Assembly: GCA_002377855.1 (NCBI GenBank)
Contig: DFQQ01000025.1
Coordinates: 14,706 to 78,705 of the forward strand
Length of the DNA: 64,000 bases
DNA from: Acidovorax delafieldii
GTDB taxonomy: Bacteria; Pseudomonadota; Gammaproteobacteria; Burkholderiales; Burkholderiaceae_C
Direction: 5' to 3'
The stretch's first letter is position 1. Every line of letters starts with the position of its first letter. The position numbers were made by a program, and so were the translations under genes. Below the pieces are notes generated by a model that saw nothing but the letters and a program-made list of their open reading frames with translations, had not been told where the DNA came from and ran no database searches. This document shows positions 1-8,698 of this stretch, piece after piece.

Positions 1-1
1 C

Positions 2-442
2 TGGGGCTTGGTGCAAAGCCTCAAGAACAAGCTTTTGGCCATGCTGCACATTGGTTTTCTGTGGTTGGGCGCGGCCTTCCTGCTCGGTGGGTTGGCCCAG
101 TGGCTGACCGCAGGGCTGGGTGTGGGCAGCCTGGGGCTGGGCGCTTTGCATGCCTTGTCGATGGGTTGCCTGGCATCGCTCATGCTGGCCATGGTCACGC
201 GGGTGTCGTGCGGGCACAGTGGCCGCGCGCTGGTGGCTGACCGCATCGCATGGTCGCTGTTTTGTATTCTGCAAGTGGCCACCTTGTTGCGCATTTGCGC
301 CACCTTGCCTGTTTTGCCGGTGGGCTGGTTGCCGTGGCTGCTGCTGGCCAGCGCAGGCACCTGGCTCCTGACCATGGCCGCTTGGGGCGGCCGGCTGGCG
401 CGCTGGTATGGCTGCCTGCGGGCCGATGGCCGTCCGGGCTGA
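2..442 (+). CDS. nnrS: NnrS family protein, C-terminal part
   Basis: This is the last 146 codons of an NnrS-like polytopic membrane protein; the frame is open through the left edge, so the start is missing. NnrS proteins are haem- and copper-containing membrane proteins whose genes respond to nitric oxide and accompany denitrification genes. What is visible is a run of hydrophobic helices and the family-typical stretch around LHALSMGCLASLMLAMVTRV followed by a conserved CGHSGR, then two further helices. A nitroreductase and a hemerythrin gene follow on the same strand, which supports a nitrosative or redox stress setting. Family assignment is by recalled motif. Confidence 0.82.
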   Translation, partial: WGLVQSLKNKLLAMLHIGFLWLGAAFLLGGLAQWLTAGLGVGSLGLGALHALSMGCLASLMLAMVTRVSCGHSGRALVADRIAWSLFCILQVATLLRICATLPVLPVGWLPWLLLASAGTWLLTMAAWGGRLARWYGCLRADGRPG

Positions 443-465
443 AACCTTTGACGAAAGGATCCACC

Positions 466-1170
466 ATGTCTGTCATCCCGTGGCCTTTGACCCCAGCGCG
501 GCCCAGTGGCCAACGTGGCGCGGGCGCAGCGAAGCATGCCATGATTGAAAACATGCCAAGTGTTGAAGACACGGCCAGCCTCGCGGCCGCGCTGATCCAG
601 TCCCGCCAGACCATATTGCCCAAGCGCCTGGGGGCGCCAGGGCCCAATGTGGCTGAGCTGGCCGCCATATTGCAGGCCGCAGCCCACGCGCCCGACCATG
701 GCCAGCTGGTGCCCTGGCGTTTTGTTCTGGTGCCCGACACCTCGCGCACACTGCTGGCCGATGTGTTTGCCCAGGCATTGCTGGAGCGCGACCCCGAGGC
801 GGCACCCGAGCAGGTGGAGCAGGCGCGCGAGAAGGCCTATCGCTCGCCCGTTTTGCTGCTAGCGGTGGTGGATGCCGAGCGGGGAGACGCCGACATTGAG
901 CTGGCCGAACGCGTGGTATCTGCTGGCTGCGCCATCCAGAACATGTTGCTCATGGCCACGGCACAGGGATACGGCTCGGCGCTGACGAGTGGCAAGGCTT
1001 TGAAGGCGTCGAGTCTGCGCGCGCTGTTCCGGCTGGGCCCTGATGAACAGGCGTTGTGCTTCGTGAGCATTGGCACCGTGGTGTCTCGCAAGGGCGCCCG
1101 GCTTCGCCCCGCCGTCAGCAGTTACGTGAGCACGCTGGACGAGCACCGGGGCATACTGCCCGGGTTTTGA
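466..1170 (+). CDS. Nitroreductase family protein (YdjA-like)
   Basis: A 234-residue FMN-dependent nitroreductase-fold protein, close in pattern to E. coli YdjA. It carries APDHGQLVPWRF (about residues 75-86) and the later SAGCAIQNM plus GYGSALTSGK segments that line the flavin site in this family. The ATG at 466 is chosen because GAAAGGA lies a few bases upstream; the same frame is open much further upstream across the end of the NnrS gene, and an internal ATG at 541 is possible since the first 25 residues are not family-typical. It starts 24 bases after the NnrS stop, so co-transcription is likely. The natural substrate is unknown. Confidence 0.85.
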   Translation: MSVIPWPLTPARPSGQRGAGAAKHAMIENMPSVEDTASLAAALIQSRQTILPKRLGAPGPNVAELAAILQAAAHAPDHGQLVPWRFVLVPDTSRTLLADVFAQALLERDPEAAPEQVEQAREKAYRSPVLLLAVVDAERGDADIELAERVVSAGCAIQNMLLMATAQGYGSALTSGKALKASSLRALFRLGPDEQALCFVSIGTVVSRKGARLRPAVSSYVSTLDEHRGILPGF

Positions 1171-1202
1171 ACCTTAGACTGACCGATTTTTGAAGAGTAC
1201 CC

Positions 1203-1616
1203 ATGGACATTTCCAGCTTTGACGATTTACTGCACGCCGCGCGGCTGCAACCCGAGCCGCAGCGCTTGCTGTTCGTTTTTGCCGGTGTGGAGTTGCCGGA
1301 CGACGCCACTGCCGCCCAGCGTGCCCGCTTCGAGCAAGGGCAGGGCGGGGCCCTGGTGCCACTGATGTGCGTAGACAAGACGCCCCAGGAGTTGGCTTCG
1401 TTTGATGCGCTGGTGGCCGAAGCCCAGCAGTTCACGGCACCTGGGCACGACTGGGTCATGGTGTTTGCCGCTGCCATGTCGGGCACGCTCAACCATGCCC
1501 CCAGCAGCGCTGATGCCGAAGGGCCGCTGCAGAGCATGGTCGACTCGATCAAGCGCGGGGCGATTGATTCCTTCATTCCCTTCGATCGCCAGGGTCATCC
1601 GGTGCGCCTGGGGTGA
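1203..1616 (+). CDS. Conserved hypothetical protein
   Basis: A 137-residue soluble acidic protein that I do not assign to a named family with confidence. It begins MDISSFDDLLHAARLQPEPQ, has a hydrophobic strand (LLFVFAGVEL) near residue 25 and another (WVMVFAAAMSG) near 90, and ends with an Ile-Pro-Phe segment. No signal peptide, membrane segment or cysteine cluster is seen (one Cys only). The ATG at 1203 follows a GAAGAG ribosome site and lies 32 bases after the nitroreductase stop, so it probably belongs to the same transcript. Similar short proteins occur in Comamonadaceae and are sometimes given misleading enzyme names. Confidence 0.7.
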   Translation: MDISSFDDLLHAARLQPEPQRLLFVFAGVELPDDATAAQRARFEQGQGGALVPLMCVDKTPQELASFDALVAEAQQFTAPGHDWVMVFAAAMSGTLNHAPSSADAEGPLQSMVDSIKRGAIDSFIPFDRQGHPVRLG

Positions 1617-1691
1617 GCGCCACTGGGCGATTCCACCCTACAACCCTGCCGAGATATTCGCTGAGAAACATGTTGGGAAACACGCAGAGAT

Positions 1692-2240
1692 ATGGCCACA
1701 TCCGCGGGCTTGCCCGGCTTTAATACCCCAGCCGTGGGGTTTGAGCAGCCCTTCGCCATGCTGGAGGCTTGCCACGAGCGTGTCGAGCGCACGCTGACCC
1801 TGTTGGCGCGGCTGCGCGCTTACTTGAGCGAGCAGCCGGCGGACGATGCCGCCCGCCAGGCCGCCCGCGACGTGCTGCGTTACTTTGACATGGCCGCGCC
1901 GCTGCACCACGAGGATGAAGAGCTGCATGTTTTTCCGCTGCTTCTCGCCCGGGGCGCGCCCTCGGTGGTGGCTCTGGTGCACCAGCTTCAGCAGGACCAT
2001 GTGTGCATGGCTGCCGACTGGGCGGCCGCGCGGGGCGCCCTGCTGGCGGTATCCGAGGGGCGTGCGGCAGGCTTTAGCGCGCAGGACGAAGCCCAGCTGG
2101 ACCAGTTTGCCCAGCGCTACGGGCAGCACATCCAGGCCGAGGAAGGCACTGCCTATCCCAGCGCCCAGGCCCTGTTGCCGCAGGAGGAACTGCATTCGAT
2201 GGGGCTGGAGATGGCGGGGCGCCGCCGAAGCACCAAGTAA
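1692..2240 (+). CDS. Hemerythrin HHE domain protein
   Basis: A 182-residue four-helix protein with the di-iron ligand pattern of hemerythrin-like HHE proteins: His28 in the first helix, the HHEDEELH block at residues 72-79, His103 in QQDH, and HIQAEE with His146 and Glu150. Such proteins bind oxygen or nitric oxide, or repair iron-sulfur centres under nitrosative stress. The position downstream of an NnrS gene supports an NO-related role, but ligand and function are inferred. The start at 1692 has only a weak purine-rich stretch in front; an internal ATG at 1758 would remove residues before the first helix. Confidence 0.85.
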   Translation: MATSAGLPGFNTPAVGFEQPFAMLEACHERVERTLTLLARLRAYLSEQPADDAARQAARDVLRYFDMAAPLHHEDEELHVFPLLLARGAPSVVALVHQLQQDHVCMAADWAAARGALLAVSEGRAAGFSAQDEAQLDQFAQRYGQHIQAEEGTAYPSAQALLPQEELHSMGLEMAGRRRSTK

Positions 2241-2512
2241 TGCTATCGTATTGATAGCTGTTGGCGCTTTGTTATAGGGCGGTATGGCCACATTGGGCTC
2301 CACGTGCGAGTTGCGCTCTGGGCCGGCAAACTGCGGCACTATGGCCCACCGCGCTGCTGTTCGCCCTGCCCAGCGCAAGGGGAGGCCCCCTGAGCACTAT
2401 CGGCGCGTAGCTCGGGCACAACCCAGGTAGCGCATCAGCCTGCCCACCCGCTGGATGGCGGCTGGCGGCGCGATACTTGGCGTCCAGCCTCCGCCGTCCT
2501 CCTACCCCCAAA

Positions 2513-3586
2513 ATGTCCGTCAATCTTCTGTCGCGCGCGCTCGCCACCCTGCTTTTGGCCTGGGCGGCGGCCGCGGTCTGCGTGGCTCTGCACACCCCAC
2601 TGCCCTGGATGCTTGGCCCCTTGGTCGCCACATCTGTGCTGTCCATCGCGGGTGCCCCGACGGAAAGCTGGGCCCCTCTGCGCAATCTGGGGCAATGGAC
2701 CATTGGTGTCGCGCTGGGGTTGTATTTCACCCCCGAAGTGACCGCCCTGGTGGGCAGCCTCTGGTGGGCCATTGCACTGGGCATTGTGTGGGCGCTGCTG
2801 CTGGGCTGGGGTTTTGGCGCGTGGCTTTACCGATTGCATGCGCCCCGAATGCACGGCGTGCCCGCGTCCATGCTGCGCGCCACCAGCTACTTTGCGGGAG
2901 CCATTGGTGCTGCGTCGGAGATGACGCTGCTGGCAGAACGCGAAAACGCCCGCACCGATCTCGTGGCCGCAAGCCACAGCCTGCGGCTGCTCATCGTTAC
3001 CCTCACGATTCCATTTGCCTTGCAGTGGAGTGGCTTGCACGGGCTGGACATTCTTGCGCCCACCGTGCGCGCGGTCGATGGGCCAGGCCTGGTGCTGCTG
3101 GCGGCGTTGACGGGTGGCGGGGCGTTGCTCATGGCGCGCCTGGGGCGCGCCAACCCATGGTTCATGGGCGCCATGGTGGTGTCGATGGGGCTCACCATGG
3201 CAGGCATCACACTGTCGGCTGTGCCCCAAGGCCTGGTGAACGCAGCGCAGCTTTTCATTGGCGTGAGCCTGGGCGTGCGTTTTCGTGCCGATTTTCTGCG
3301 CGTTGCCCCGCGCTGGCTGGCGTCAGTGGCTGTGGGCACCGTGCTTTTGATGGGCGTGTGCGCTGCATTCGCTGCCCTGTTGGCATGGGCAACGGGGCTG
3401 CCGTGGGTGACATTGGTTTTGGGCACGTCGCCTGGTGGCATCGCAGAGATGTCCATCACCGCCAAGGTCTTGCAACTGGGGGTGCCGGTGGTTACCGCGT
3501 TCCAGGTGTGCCGGTTGATGGCGGTGCTGACGCTGGTGGCGCCGATGTACCGCCGCCTCTACTGCGTGCGTCGCTGCGACGAGTGA
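2513..3586 (+). CDS. AbrB family membrane transporter/regulator
   Basis: A 357-residue polytopic membrane protein of the AbrB (PF05145) family, often mislabelled ammonia monooxygenase. It shows about ten hydrophobic helices and two internally similar halves with the family signatures PLPWMLGPL near the N terminus, the RATSYFAGAIGAASEM region in the first half and LGTSPGGIAEMSITAKVL in the second. The frame is open to 2477, but the ATG at 2513 gives the normal N terminus (MSVNLLSRALATLL), although no good ribosome site is seen. It stands alone. Members have been linked to metabolite export; the substrate here is unknown. Confidence 0.85.
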   Translation: MSVNLLSRALATLLLAWAAAAVCVALHTPLPWMLGPLVATSVLSIAGAPTESWAPLRNLGQWTIGVALGLYFTPEVTALVGSLWWAIALGIVWALLLGWGFGAWLYRLHAPRMHGVPASMLRATSYFAGAIGAASEMTLLAERENARTDLVAASHSLRLLIVTLTIPFALQWSGLHGLDILAPTVRAVDGPGLVLLAALTGGGALLMARLGRANPWFMGAMVVSMGLTMAGITLSAVPQGLVNAAQLFIGVSLGVRFRADFLRVAPRWLASVAVGTVLLMGVCAAFAALLAWATGLPWVTLVLGTSPGGIAEMSITAKVLQLGVPVVTAFQVCRLMAVLTLVAPMYRRLYCVRRCDE

Positions 3587-3598
3587 AGTCCGCAGCCC

Positions 3599-3640
3599 GG
3601 CACTGCAGACTCGCTCCTCAGGTCGCAGGAGCGCAGTGCC
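3599..3640. terminator. Hairpin between convergent genes, possible terminator
   Basis: GGCACTGC (3599-3606) pairs with GCAGTGCC (3633-3640), and inside it GCTCCT pairs with AGGAGC. It sits between the converging AbrB-family gene and DUF3567 gene. There is no T run, so intrinsic termination is uncertain. Confidence 0.35.
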
Positions 3641-3648
3641 AAGGCGCC

Positions 3649-3945
3649 TCAGTGGACCACTACGGGGTTTTGCGCCAGGCCGGCGTAGCGGTCCAGGGCG
3701 TCCTCCACCTCTTCTTGGGTGGGCGTATCGCGCTGCCAAGCGAGGATTTGCTGCTGGAACATCTCTGCCCAGGAACCATCCAGGTACACCTCCTTGCCTG
3801 ACCGTTTGTCCACGATTTCAAAGCCGTGTCGGGCCAGTTGGGGCTTGGGCGGTGCCGTGTCATTGAGCGCCTGCGTAGAAATCTCCACGGCATCAGGCAG
3901 CATGTGGACCACCACAAAGGATTCAGAGTCGTAGAGCATTTGCAT
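3649..3945 (-). CDS. DUF3567 domain-containing protein
   Basis: A 98-residue small protein of the DUF3567 family, which is largely restricted to Betaproteobacteria and has no known function. The typical start MQMLYDSESFVVVHMLPD and the ending LAQNPVVVH are present, with GFEIVDKRSGKEVYLDG in the middle. The open frame extends to 4047, but the ATG at 3945 is preceded by GGGGGA at suitable spacing and gives the normal family length. It is monocistronic. Confidence 0.88.
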   Translation of the reverse strand: MQMLYDSESFVVVHMLPDAVEISTQALNDTAPPKPQLARHGFEIVDKRSGKEVYLDGSWAEMFQQQILAWQRDTPTQEEVEDALDRYAGLAQNPVVVH

Positions 3946-4136
3946 GGTGTTCCCCCAGTCGATACACAAGTCAGATGACAGCGGGTGTGCAGAGTTCAAG
4001 GGGTGCCCCCCCAAACAGCGTTCACAGGCTCGCAACCAGTATTCCATGAATCCCGGCCTCCTTCGGCGTGGTGGGGCTTATTTGCGAAGTTGGCGCGCCC
4101 GCGCAACACGGGTGCGCGCAAGCCGGGAGGAACAGG

Positions 4137-5351
4137 TCAGGGTGGGCCACTGCTGCGCAGGCGCAGATCGGCAAAGTCGCCGCTGGCCTGCGTGATCTTG
4201 ATGCGCACGGGCAGATAGCCCATGCTCGGGGCCAGCCACAACTCGGCCTTTTGATCGTAGTCGCGCCGGGGCAGGCGCTGCAGCTTGAGCGTGGGCAAGG
4301 CGCCTGCTGGCAGGTTCAGGGTTTCTGTCGCTTCCACGGTAAAGGTCCAGCGGTCCGCGCTGGTGGCGCTCACCGTGGTCAGCGTGAGCTGGGTGCCAGG
4401 CACAAAGCGATCTGGCGTGGCGGCCAGCAGACCGGCCAGCTGGATGAAGACGCTCAGCCGGTCTTGCGCGCCGGGGCCAATGGCGGCTTCTGGGGTGTTG
4501 GCGCTGAAGGTGACGCGGCTGCGGGGGTAGTCAAAGTGGGCAGCCCGCTCGCTGCGGTTTTTGTCGCCAAAACGCTCGGGCTGCAGGCCTTGCGCGGTGA
4601 CCATGCCCGTGCTGCGCTGGGTGCGTGAGCCCACCAGGAATGCGCTGATCTCTTGGCGCGCCTCGTACCGGGCGCCGTCGTGCTGCCACACCAGTTCTGC
4701 ACGGGCTTGGTAGTCAAATTTCTTGGCTTGCCCTGCCACATCAAAGGAGAGCTTGACCGGCAAGGGCAGGCGTACTGGCGGCGGCGCAGTGCTTGCGCCC
4801 GCACCGCCGCCGGGTGGGGTGATGTCGACCCCCGCGCCTTCCTGCGCTGCGGAAGGGGACGGTGCTGCGCTGGCCGGCGGCAGGGGGGACGGTGCTGCCT
4901 CGGGCGGCGCAGGCACTGGCGGGACGGCTTCCGCCAGGTGTTCGGTACCTGCGCCAGAAGGGGTCGGTGCTTCCGCCTCGGCCACGTGGTCGGCGTTGTC
5001 GGTAGCCATGGCAACGGGGCTGGGCTCGTTGGTGGCAGCCTGTGCGGTCGGCGCGCTGTTGCGAGGCGGCGTTGCGGGAATTTTCTTGGGCGGCTTGGGT
5101 GGCTGTGGGGCCTGCGCGCCCGGGGGGGCGGCCGGTGCAGATAGAGCCGCTGCCGCCGGCAGTTGCGGCTGCGCGGCCACGCTGCGGGTGGTGAACATGG
5201 GCCCTGCAGGTGCTGCAGCGCTTTCCCAGGACAGGGGCACGCCTTGCAGCACCAGCCAGTGCAGCACCAGGACGAGCGCCGTCAGGGCCAGCAGCGTGCG
5301 CCTTGGCATCAACGTGCCCCTGGGGCGTGGTGGCGCCAGCGGCGCACGCAT
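4137..5351 (-). CDS. DUF3108 domain-containing protein
   Basis: A 404-residue envelope protein with an N-terminal signal anchor (LLALTALVLVLHWLVLQG), a long proline- and alanine-rich linker (about residues 75-190), and a C-terminal DUF3108 domain starting near LPLPVKLSFDVAGQAKKFDY. The architecture suggests a protein anchored in the inner membrane with its domain in the periplasm. The function is unknown. The start at 5351 lies 4 bases after the IclR stop; an internal ATG at 5309 (MPRRTLLAL) has an AGGGG site in front and gives a cleaner signal anchor, so it may be the real start. Confidence 0.8.
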   Translation of the reverse strand: MRAPLAPPRPRGTLMPRRTLLALTALVLVLHWLVLQGVPLSWESAAAPAGPMFTTRSVAAQPQLPAAAALSAPAAPPGAQAPQPPKPPKKIPATPPRNSAPTAQAATNEPSPVAMATDNADHVAEAEAPTPSGAGTEHLAEAVPPVPAPPEAAPSPLPPASAAPSPSAAQEGAGVDITPPGGGAGASTAPPPVRLPLPVKLSFDVAGQAKKFDYQARAELVWQHDGARYEARQEISAFLVGSRTQRSTGMVTAQGLQPERFGDKNRSERAAHFDYPRSRVTFSANTPEAAIGPGAQDRLSVFIQLAGLLAATPDRFVPGTQLTLTTVSATSADRWTFTVEATETLNLPAGALPTLKLQRLPRRDYDQKAELWLAPSMGYLPVRIKITQASGDFADLRLRSSGPP

Positions 5352-5355
5352 TCAC

Positions 5356-6144
5356 TCATGCAAACCCTGCCCCCAGGTCTGAAGACAGCTGGGCCGCCGC
5401 AGCGCGCAGCCGGGTATCGATGGCGCCGCCCCACTCCGTGTCAAAGGTGGCCACCGAGCCGAGCGTGGTGATGCCCAGCGCCAAGTGGCCATCGGCGTCG
5501 AAAACGGGCGCACAAAACGCCACGATCCCGGGCAGCAGCGTGTCCATCACCCGGGCCATGCCGCGCTCTCGCACCTGCTCCAGCAACGCCTGGGCCTCTT
5601 TCAGCGTGGTCGGCACGTCGGTGCGGCGCAACTTGGCGGCCTGCGCCAGTTCATGCTGCAGCAAGGGGGCGACTGCGTCGGCAGGCATGTAGGCTGCAAA
5701 ACAGCGCCCCGTGGCGGATGAGAGCAGCGGCATCACATCGCCCAGCCGGAGGTTGGCCGTGACCGCTTGCGGCGATTCTTCCCAATGCACGATGGTGGGC
5801 CCGTGATTGCCCCACACGGCCAGCGCCATGGTGTGCCCGATGGCTTCCATCCAGGCAGGAACACGCTCGCGGGCGAGTCGCATCGCGTCAAGCCGGGCGA
5901 GCGATGCCAGCCCCAGCTGGAGTGCGGCGGGCCCCAGGTCATAGCGGGCGGTGCGGGCGTCTTGCGTCACCAATCCCAGCCGCTGAAAGCTCACCAGGTA
6001 ACGATGCGCCTTGGCTGCACTCATCCCGGCTGCGGCAGCAACGTCCTTGAGCATCAGTGGTCCGCGCGCACGCGTCAGCCCGTCCAGCAGCGCAAACCCC
6101 ACTTCTACGGACTGGATGCCTGCACGTTCTTTGTCCATGTGCAA
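5356..6144 (-). CDS. IclR family transcriptional regulator
   Basis: A 262-residue IclR regulator: an N-terminal winged helix-turn-helix (about residues 30-70, including KDVAAAAGMSAAKAHRYL) followed by the IclR effector-binding domain, recognisable from the SSATGRCFAAY and TLGSVATFD segments. It is transcribed divergently from the FAH-family and YqhD-like genes with a 113-base gap containing a perfect palindrome, so it probably controls them and itself. The effector is unknown; a second in-frame ATG two codons in is an equally possible start. Confidence 0.9.
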   Translation of the reverse strand: MHMDKERAGIQSVEVGFALLDGLTRARGPLMLKDVAAAAGMSAAKAHRYLVSFQRLGLVTQDARTARYDLGPAALQLGLASLARLDAMRLARERVPAWMEAIGHTMALAVWGNHGPTIVHWEESPQAVTANLRLGDVMPLLSSATGRCFAAYMPADAVAPLLQHELAQAAKLRRTDVPTTLKEAQALLEQVRERGMARVMDTLLPGIVAFCAPVFDADGHLALGITTLGSVATFDTEWGGAIDTRLRAAAAQLSSDLGAGFA

Positions 6145-6180
6145 TAAAATCGAGAGGTTTTGTTTAGTTAAATCAATTTA

Positions 6181-6196
6181 CCAAATCGTAATTTGG
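6181..6196. promoter_or_regulatory. Palindrome, candidate IclR operator
   Basis: CCAAAT-CGTA-ATTTGG is a perfect inverted repeat with a 4-base centre, located in an AT-rich stretch between the divergent IclR and FAH-family genes. IclR regulators bind palindromes of this size, so it is the best operator candidate. Binding is inferred. Confidence 0.5.
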
Positions 6197-6257
6197 CGCG
6201 GGGCAGTTGGCCCGTCCCTTGCGCCGCTGAACACCTGAAAGACAGAGGTCTGGCTAC

Positions 6258-7274
6258 ATGAAACTTGCCACGTACAAAGACGGCTCGCGCGACGGCCAAC
6301 TGCTTGTCGTCTCCCGCGATCTGGGAACTGCCCATTATGCGACTGGCATTGCCAGCAAGCTGCAGCAGGTGCTGGACGACTGGAGCTTCCTCTCGCCCCA
6401 ATTGCAAGACCTGTACGACCAGCTCAATAGCGGCCGTGCACGCCATCCCTTCCCGTTTGACCCGGCCCAGTGCATGGCCCCGCTGCCCCGCGCCTACCAG
6501 TGGGCCGATGGCTCTGCATACATCAACCACGTCGAACTGGTGCGAAAAGCGCGTAACTCCGAAGTGCCCGAGAGCTTCTACACCGACCCGCTCATGTACC
6601 AGGGCGGCAGCGACGACTTCATCGGCCCCTGCGACCCGGTGGTGGTGCCCAGCGAAGCCATGGGCATCGACTTCGAGGCCGAGATTGCCGTCATCACCGG
6701 CGACGTGAAGATGGGCGCCACACCCGAGCAGGCGCTCGAAGGCATTCGCCTGGTGATGATTGCCAACGATGTGAGCCTGCGCAACCTGATTCCGGCCGAG
6801 CTGGCCAAGGGCTTTGGCTTCTTCCAGAGCAAGCCCGCCACCGCCTTCAGCCCCGTGGCGGTGACGCTGGACGAACTGGGCGACGCCTGGGACCACGGCC
6901 GCGTGAACCTCACCGTGCAGTCCACCTGGAATGGCCGCAAGGTCGGCATGTGCGATGCCGGGCCCGAGATGACCTTCCATTTCGGCCAACTGATTGCCCA
7001 CATTGCCAAGACGCGCAACGTGCGCGCTGGCTCCATCGTGGGCAGTGGCACTGTCAGCAACAAGGGGGTGGAGCAAAAGGGGCGCATGGAATGGCCCAAG
7101 GGCTACAGCTGCATCGCCGAAAAGCGCTGCATCGAAACCATCCAGGACGGCCAGCCCAGCACCGAATTCATGAAGTTTGGCGACACCATCCGCATCGAGG
7201 TCAAGGGCAAGGACGGCGCCAGCATCTTCGGTGCCATCGACCAGGAAATTGCCGCGCCCGGCGCAGCGGCCTAG
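6258..7274 (+). CDS. Fumarylacetoacetate hydrolase family protein
   Basis: A 338-residue two-domain FAH-family hydrolase. The C-terminal metal site is visible as Glu140 and Glu142 in GIDFEAEIAV and Asp171 in IANDVSLRNL, with the conserved FFQSKPATAFSPV segment behind it. Family members cleave C-C bonds of acylpyruvate-like products in aromatic catabolism. Placement opposite an IclR regulator and just before an aldehyde reductase gene suggests a small catabolic module, but the substrate cannot be named. It is not necessarily true fumarylacetoacetase of tyrosine breakdown, since no homogentisate genes are nearby. Confidence 0.88.
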   Translation: MKLATYKDGSRDGQLLVVSRDLGTAHYATGIASKLQQVLDDWSFLSPQLQDLYDQLNSGRARHPFPFDPAQCMAPLPRAYQWADGSAYINHVELVRKARNSEVPESFYTDPLMYQGGSDDFIGPCDPVVVPSEAMGIDFEAEIAVITGDVKMGATPEQALEGIRLVMIANDVSLRNLIPAELAKGFGFFQSKPATAFSPVAVTLDELGDAWDHGRVNLTVQSTWNGRKVGMCDAGPEMTFHFGQLIAHIAKTRNVRAGSIVGSGTVSNKGVEQKGRMEWPKGYSCIAEKRCIETIQDGQPSTEFMKFGDTIRIEVKGKDGASIFGAIDQEIAAPGAAA

Positions 7275-7282
7275 GTTTGAAG

Positions 7283-7340
7283 CCAAAAGTGCCTCTGGCG
7301 CTTTTCTATCAAGCGCGAGCAGCTATCGAATTTATAGCGA
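7283..7340. repeat. Comamonadaceae interspersed repeat copy
   Basis: Contains the recurring pattern TGGCGCTT ... AAGCGC ... CAGCTAT ... GAATTT that also occurs at about 9470, 18790, 39375, 41411 and 49550. It fills part of the gap between the FAH-family and YqhD-like genes. Confidence 0.6.
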
Positions 7341-7418
7341 ATGGTGGGGCTGTCACCCATGGTGGCGCAAGGGTGGGGCAAAGGCGCTACGCTGCGCCTT
7401 TTAGCCCAAGGTCAGTTC

Positions 7419-8582
7419 ATGCTCAATTTCGACTTTCACAACCCCACCCGCATCCTCTTTGGCCAGGGCCGCGTTGCCGATCTGGACAAGCATGTCCCCG
7501 CCACCGCCAAAGTCCTGATCCTGGTGGGCGGCGCCAGTGCTGAGAAAAACGGCACGCTGGCCGAGGTGCGCGCCGCGCTGGGCAGCCGCCAGCACGCCAC
7601 CTTCAGCGGCATTGAGCCCAACCCCAGCTACGAAACCTCCATGCAGGCGGTGGCGCAGATCCGCGAAGGCGGGTTCGACTTTTTGCTGGCCGTGGGCGGC
7701 GGCTCCGTCATCGACGCCACCAAGTTCATCGCTGCCGCCGTGCTGTTTGAAGGCGGCGAACCCTGGGCTATTCTGGAAAAGTTTGGCCGCAACGTGCAGC
7801 GCGCGATGCCGTTTGGCGCTGTGCTCACCCTGCCCGCCACGGGTTCGGAGATGAACAACGGCAGCGTCATCACCCACCGCGCCAAGGGCGCCAAGCTGCC
7901 CTTTAGCAGCGAGCACACCTACCCCGTCTTCTCGGTGCTCGACCCCACCAAAACCTACACCTTGCCGCCCCAGCAACTGGCCAACGGCGTGGTCGACGCG
8001 TTTGTGCACACGGTAGAGCAGTACCTGACCTACCCGGTGAATGCGCCCGTACAAGACCGCTTTGCCGAAGGCATCCTGCACACACTGATCGAAGTAGGCC
8101 CGCGCCTGCTGACTGCGCCGGAGCCGGTGTACGACGACCGTGCCAACCTGATGTGGGCCGCCACCATGGCGCTCAATGGCCTGATTGGCGCGGGTGTGCC
8201 GCAAGACTGGGCCACGCACATGATTGGCCATGAACTCACCGCGCTGCACGGCATTGACCACGCCCGCACGCTGGCCATCGTGCTGCCCGCGCTGCTCAAT
8301 GAGCGCCGTGGCCCCAAGCGCGCCAAGCTGCTGCAGTACGCCGAGCGCGTGTGGGGCATCACCACCGGCAGCGAAGACGAGCGCATCACCGCCGCCATCG
8401 AGTGCACGCGCGGGTTCTTCGAAAGCATGGGCATCCGCACCCGCCTGTCGGGCTACGGCCTGGGCGCGGACGTGATCGAGAAAGTGATTGCCCAGCTCGA
8501 AGCCCACGGCATGGTCAAGCTGGGCGAGCAGCGCGAGATCACGCCAGCGGTGAGCCGCCGCATCCTCGAAGCAGCGCTGTAA
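7419..8582 (+). CDS. yqhD: Iron-containing alcohol dehydrogenase, YqhD-like aldehyde reductase
   Basis: A 387-residue group III alcohol dehydrogenase that aligns by eye with E. coli YqhD along nearly its full length. The NADPH motif GGGS is at 93-96, the segment TLPATGSE at 138-144, and the metal ligands are Asp193, His197, His267 and His281, the same numbering as YqhD. YqhD reduces short toxic aldehydes with NADPH. The ATG at 7419 matches the YqhD N terminus; the open frame starts 78 bases earlier. It follows the FAH-family gene by 144 bases that include a repeat, and ends before a strong terminator. Confidence 0.92.
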   Translation: MLNFDFHNPTRILFGQGRVADLDKHVPATAKVLILVGGASAEKNGTLAEVRAALGSRQHATFSGIEPNPSYETSMQAVAQIREGGFDFLLAVGGGSVIDATKFIAAAVLFEGGEPWAILEKFGRNVQRAMPFGAVLTLPATGSEMNNGSVITHRAKGAKLPFSSEHTYPVFSVLDPTKTYTLPPQQLANGVVDAFVHTVEQYLTYPVNAPVQDRFAEGILHTLIEVGPRLLTAPEPVYDDRANLMWAATMALNGLIGAGVPQDWATHMIGHELTALHGIDHARTLAIVLPALLNERRGPKRAKLLQYAERVWGITTGSEDERITAAIECTRGFFESMGIRTRLSGYGLGADVIEKVIAQLEAHGMVKLGEQREITPAVSRRILEAAL

Positions 8583-8602
8583 GCCAACGCCGCGATTGAG
8601 CG

Positions 8603-8656
8603 CGCCGCAGTACCCAACAGCCTTGCTTGGGGGTACTGTGGCGCTTTGTTTTTTTA
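8603..8656 (+). terminator. Rho-independent terminator after yqhD-like gene
   Basis: A 14-bp stem (8603-8616 with 8632-8645, one G-U pair, core CAGTACCC/GGGTACTG) is followed by TTTG and eight further T or near-T positions. It separates the yqhD-like gene from the DJ-1 gene. Confidence 0.9.
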
Positions 8657-8698
8657 CAACCGGTTTTTAGATTCCCCTGAACAAAGAGAGCAATACCC

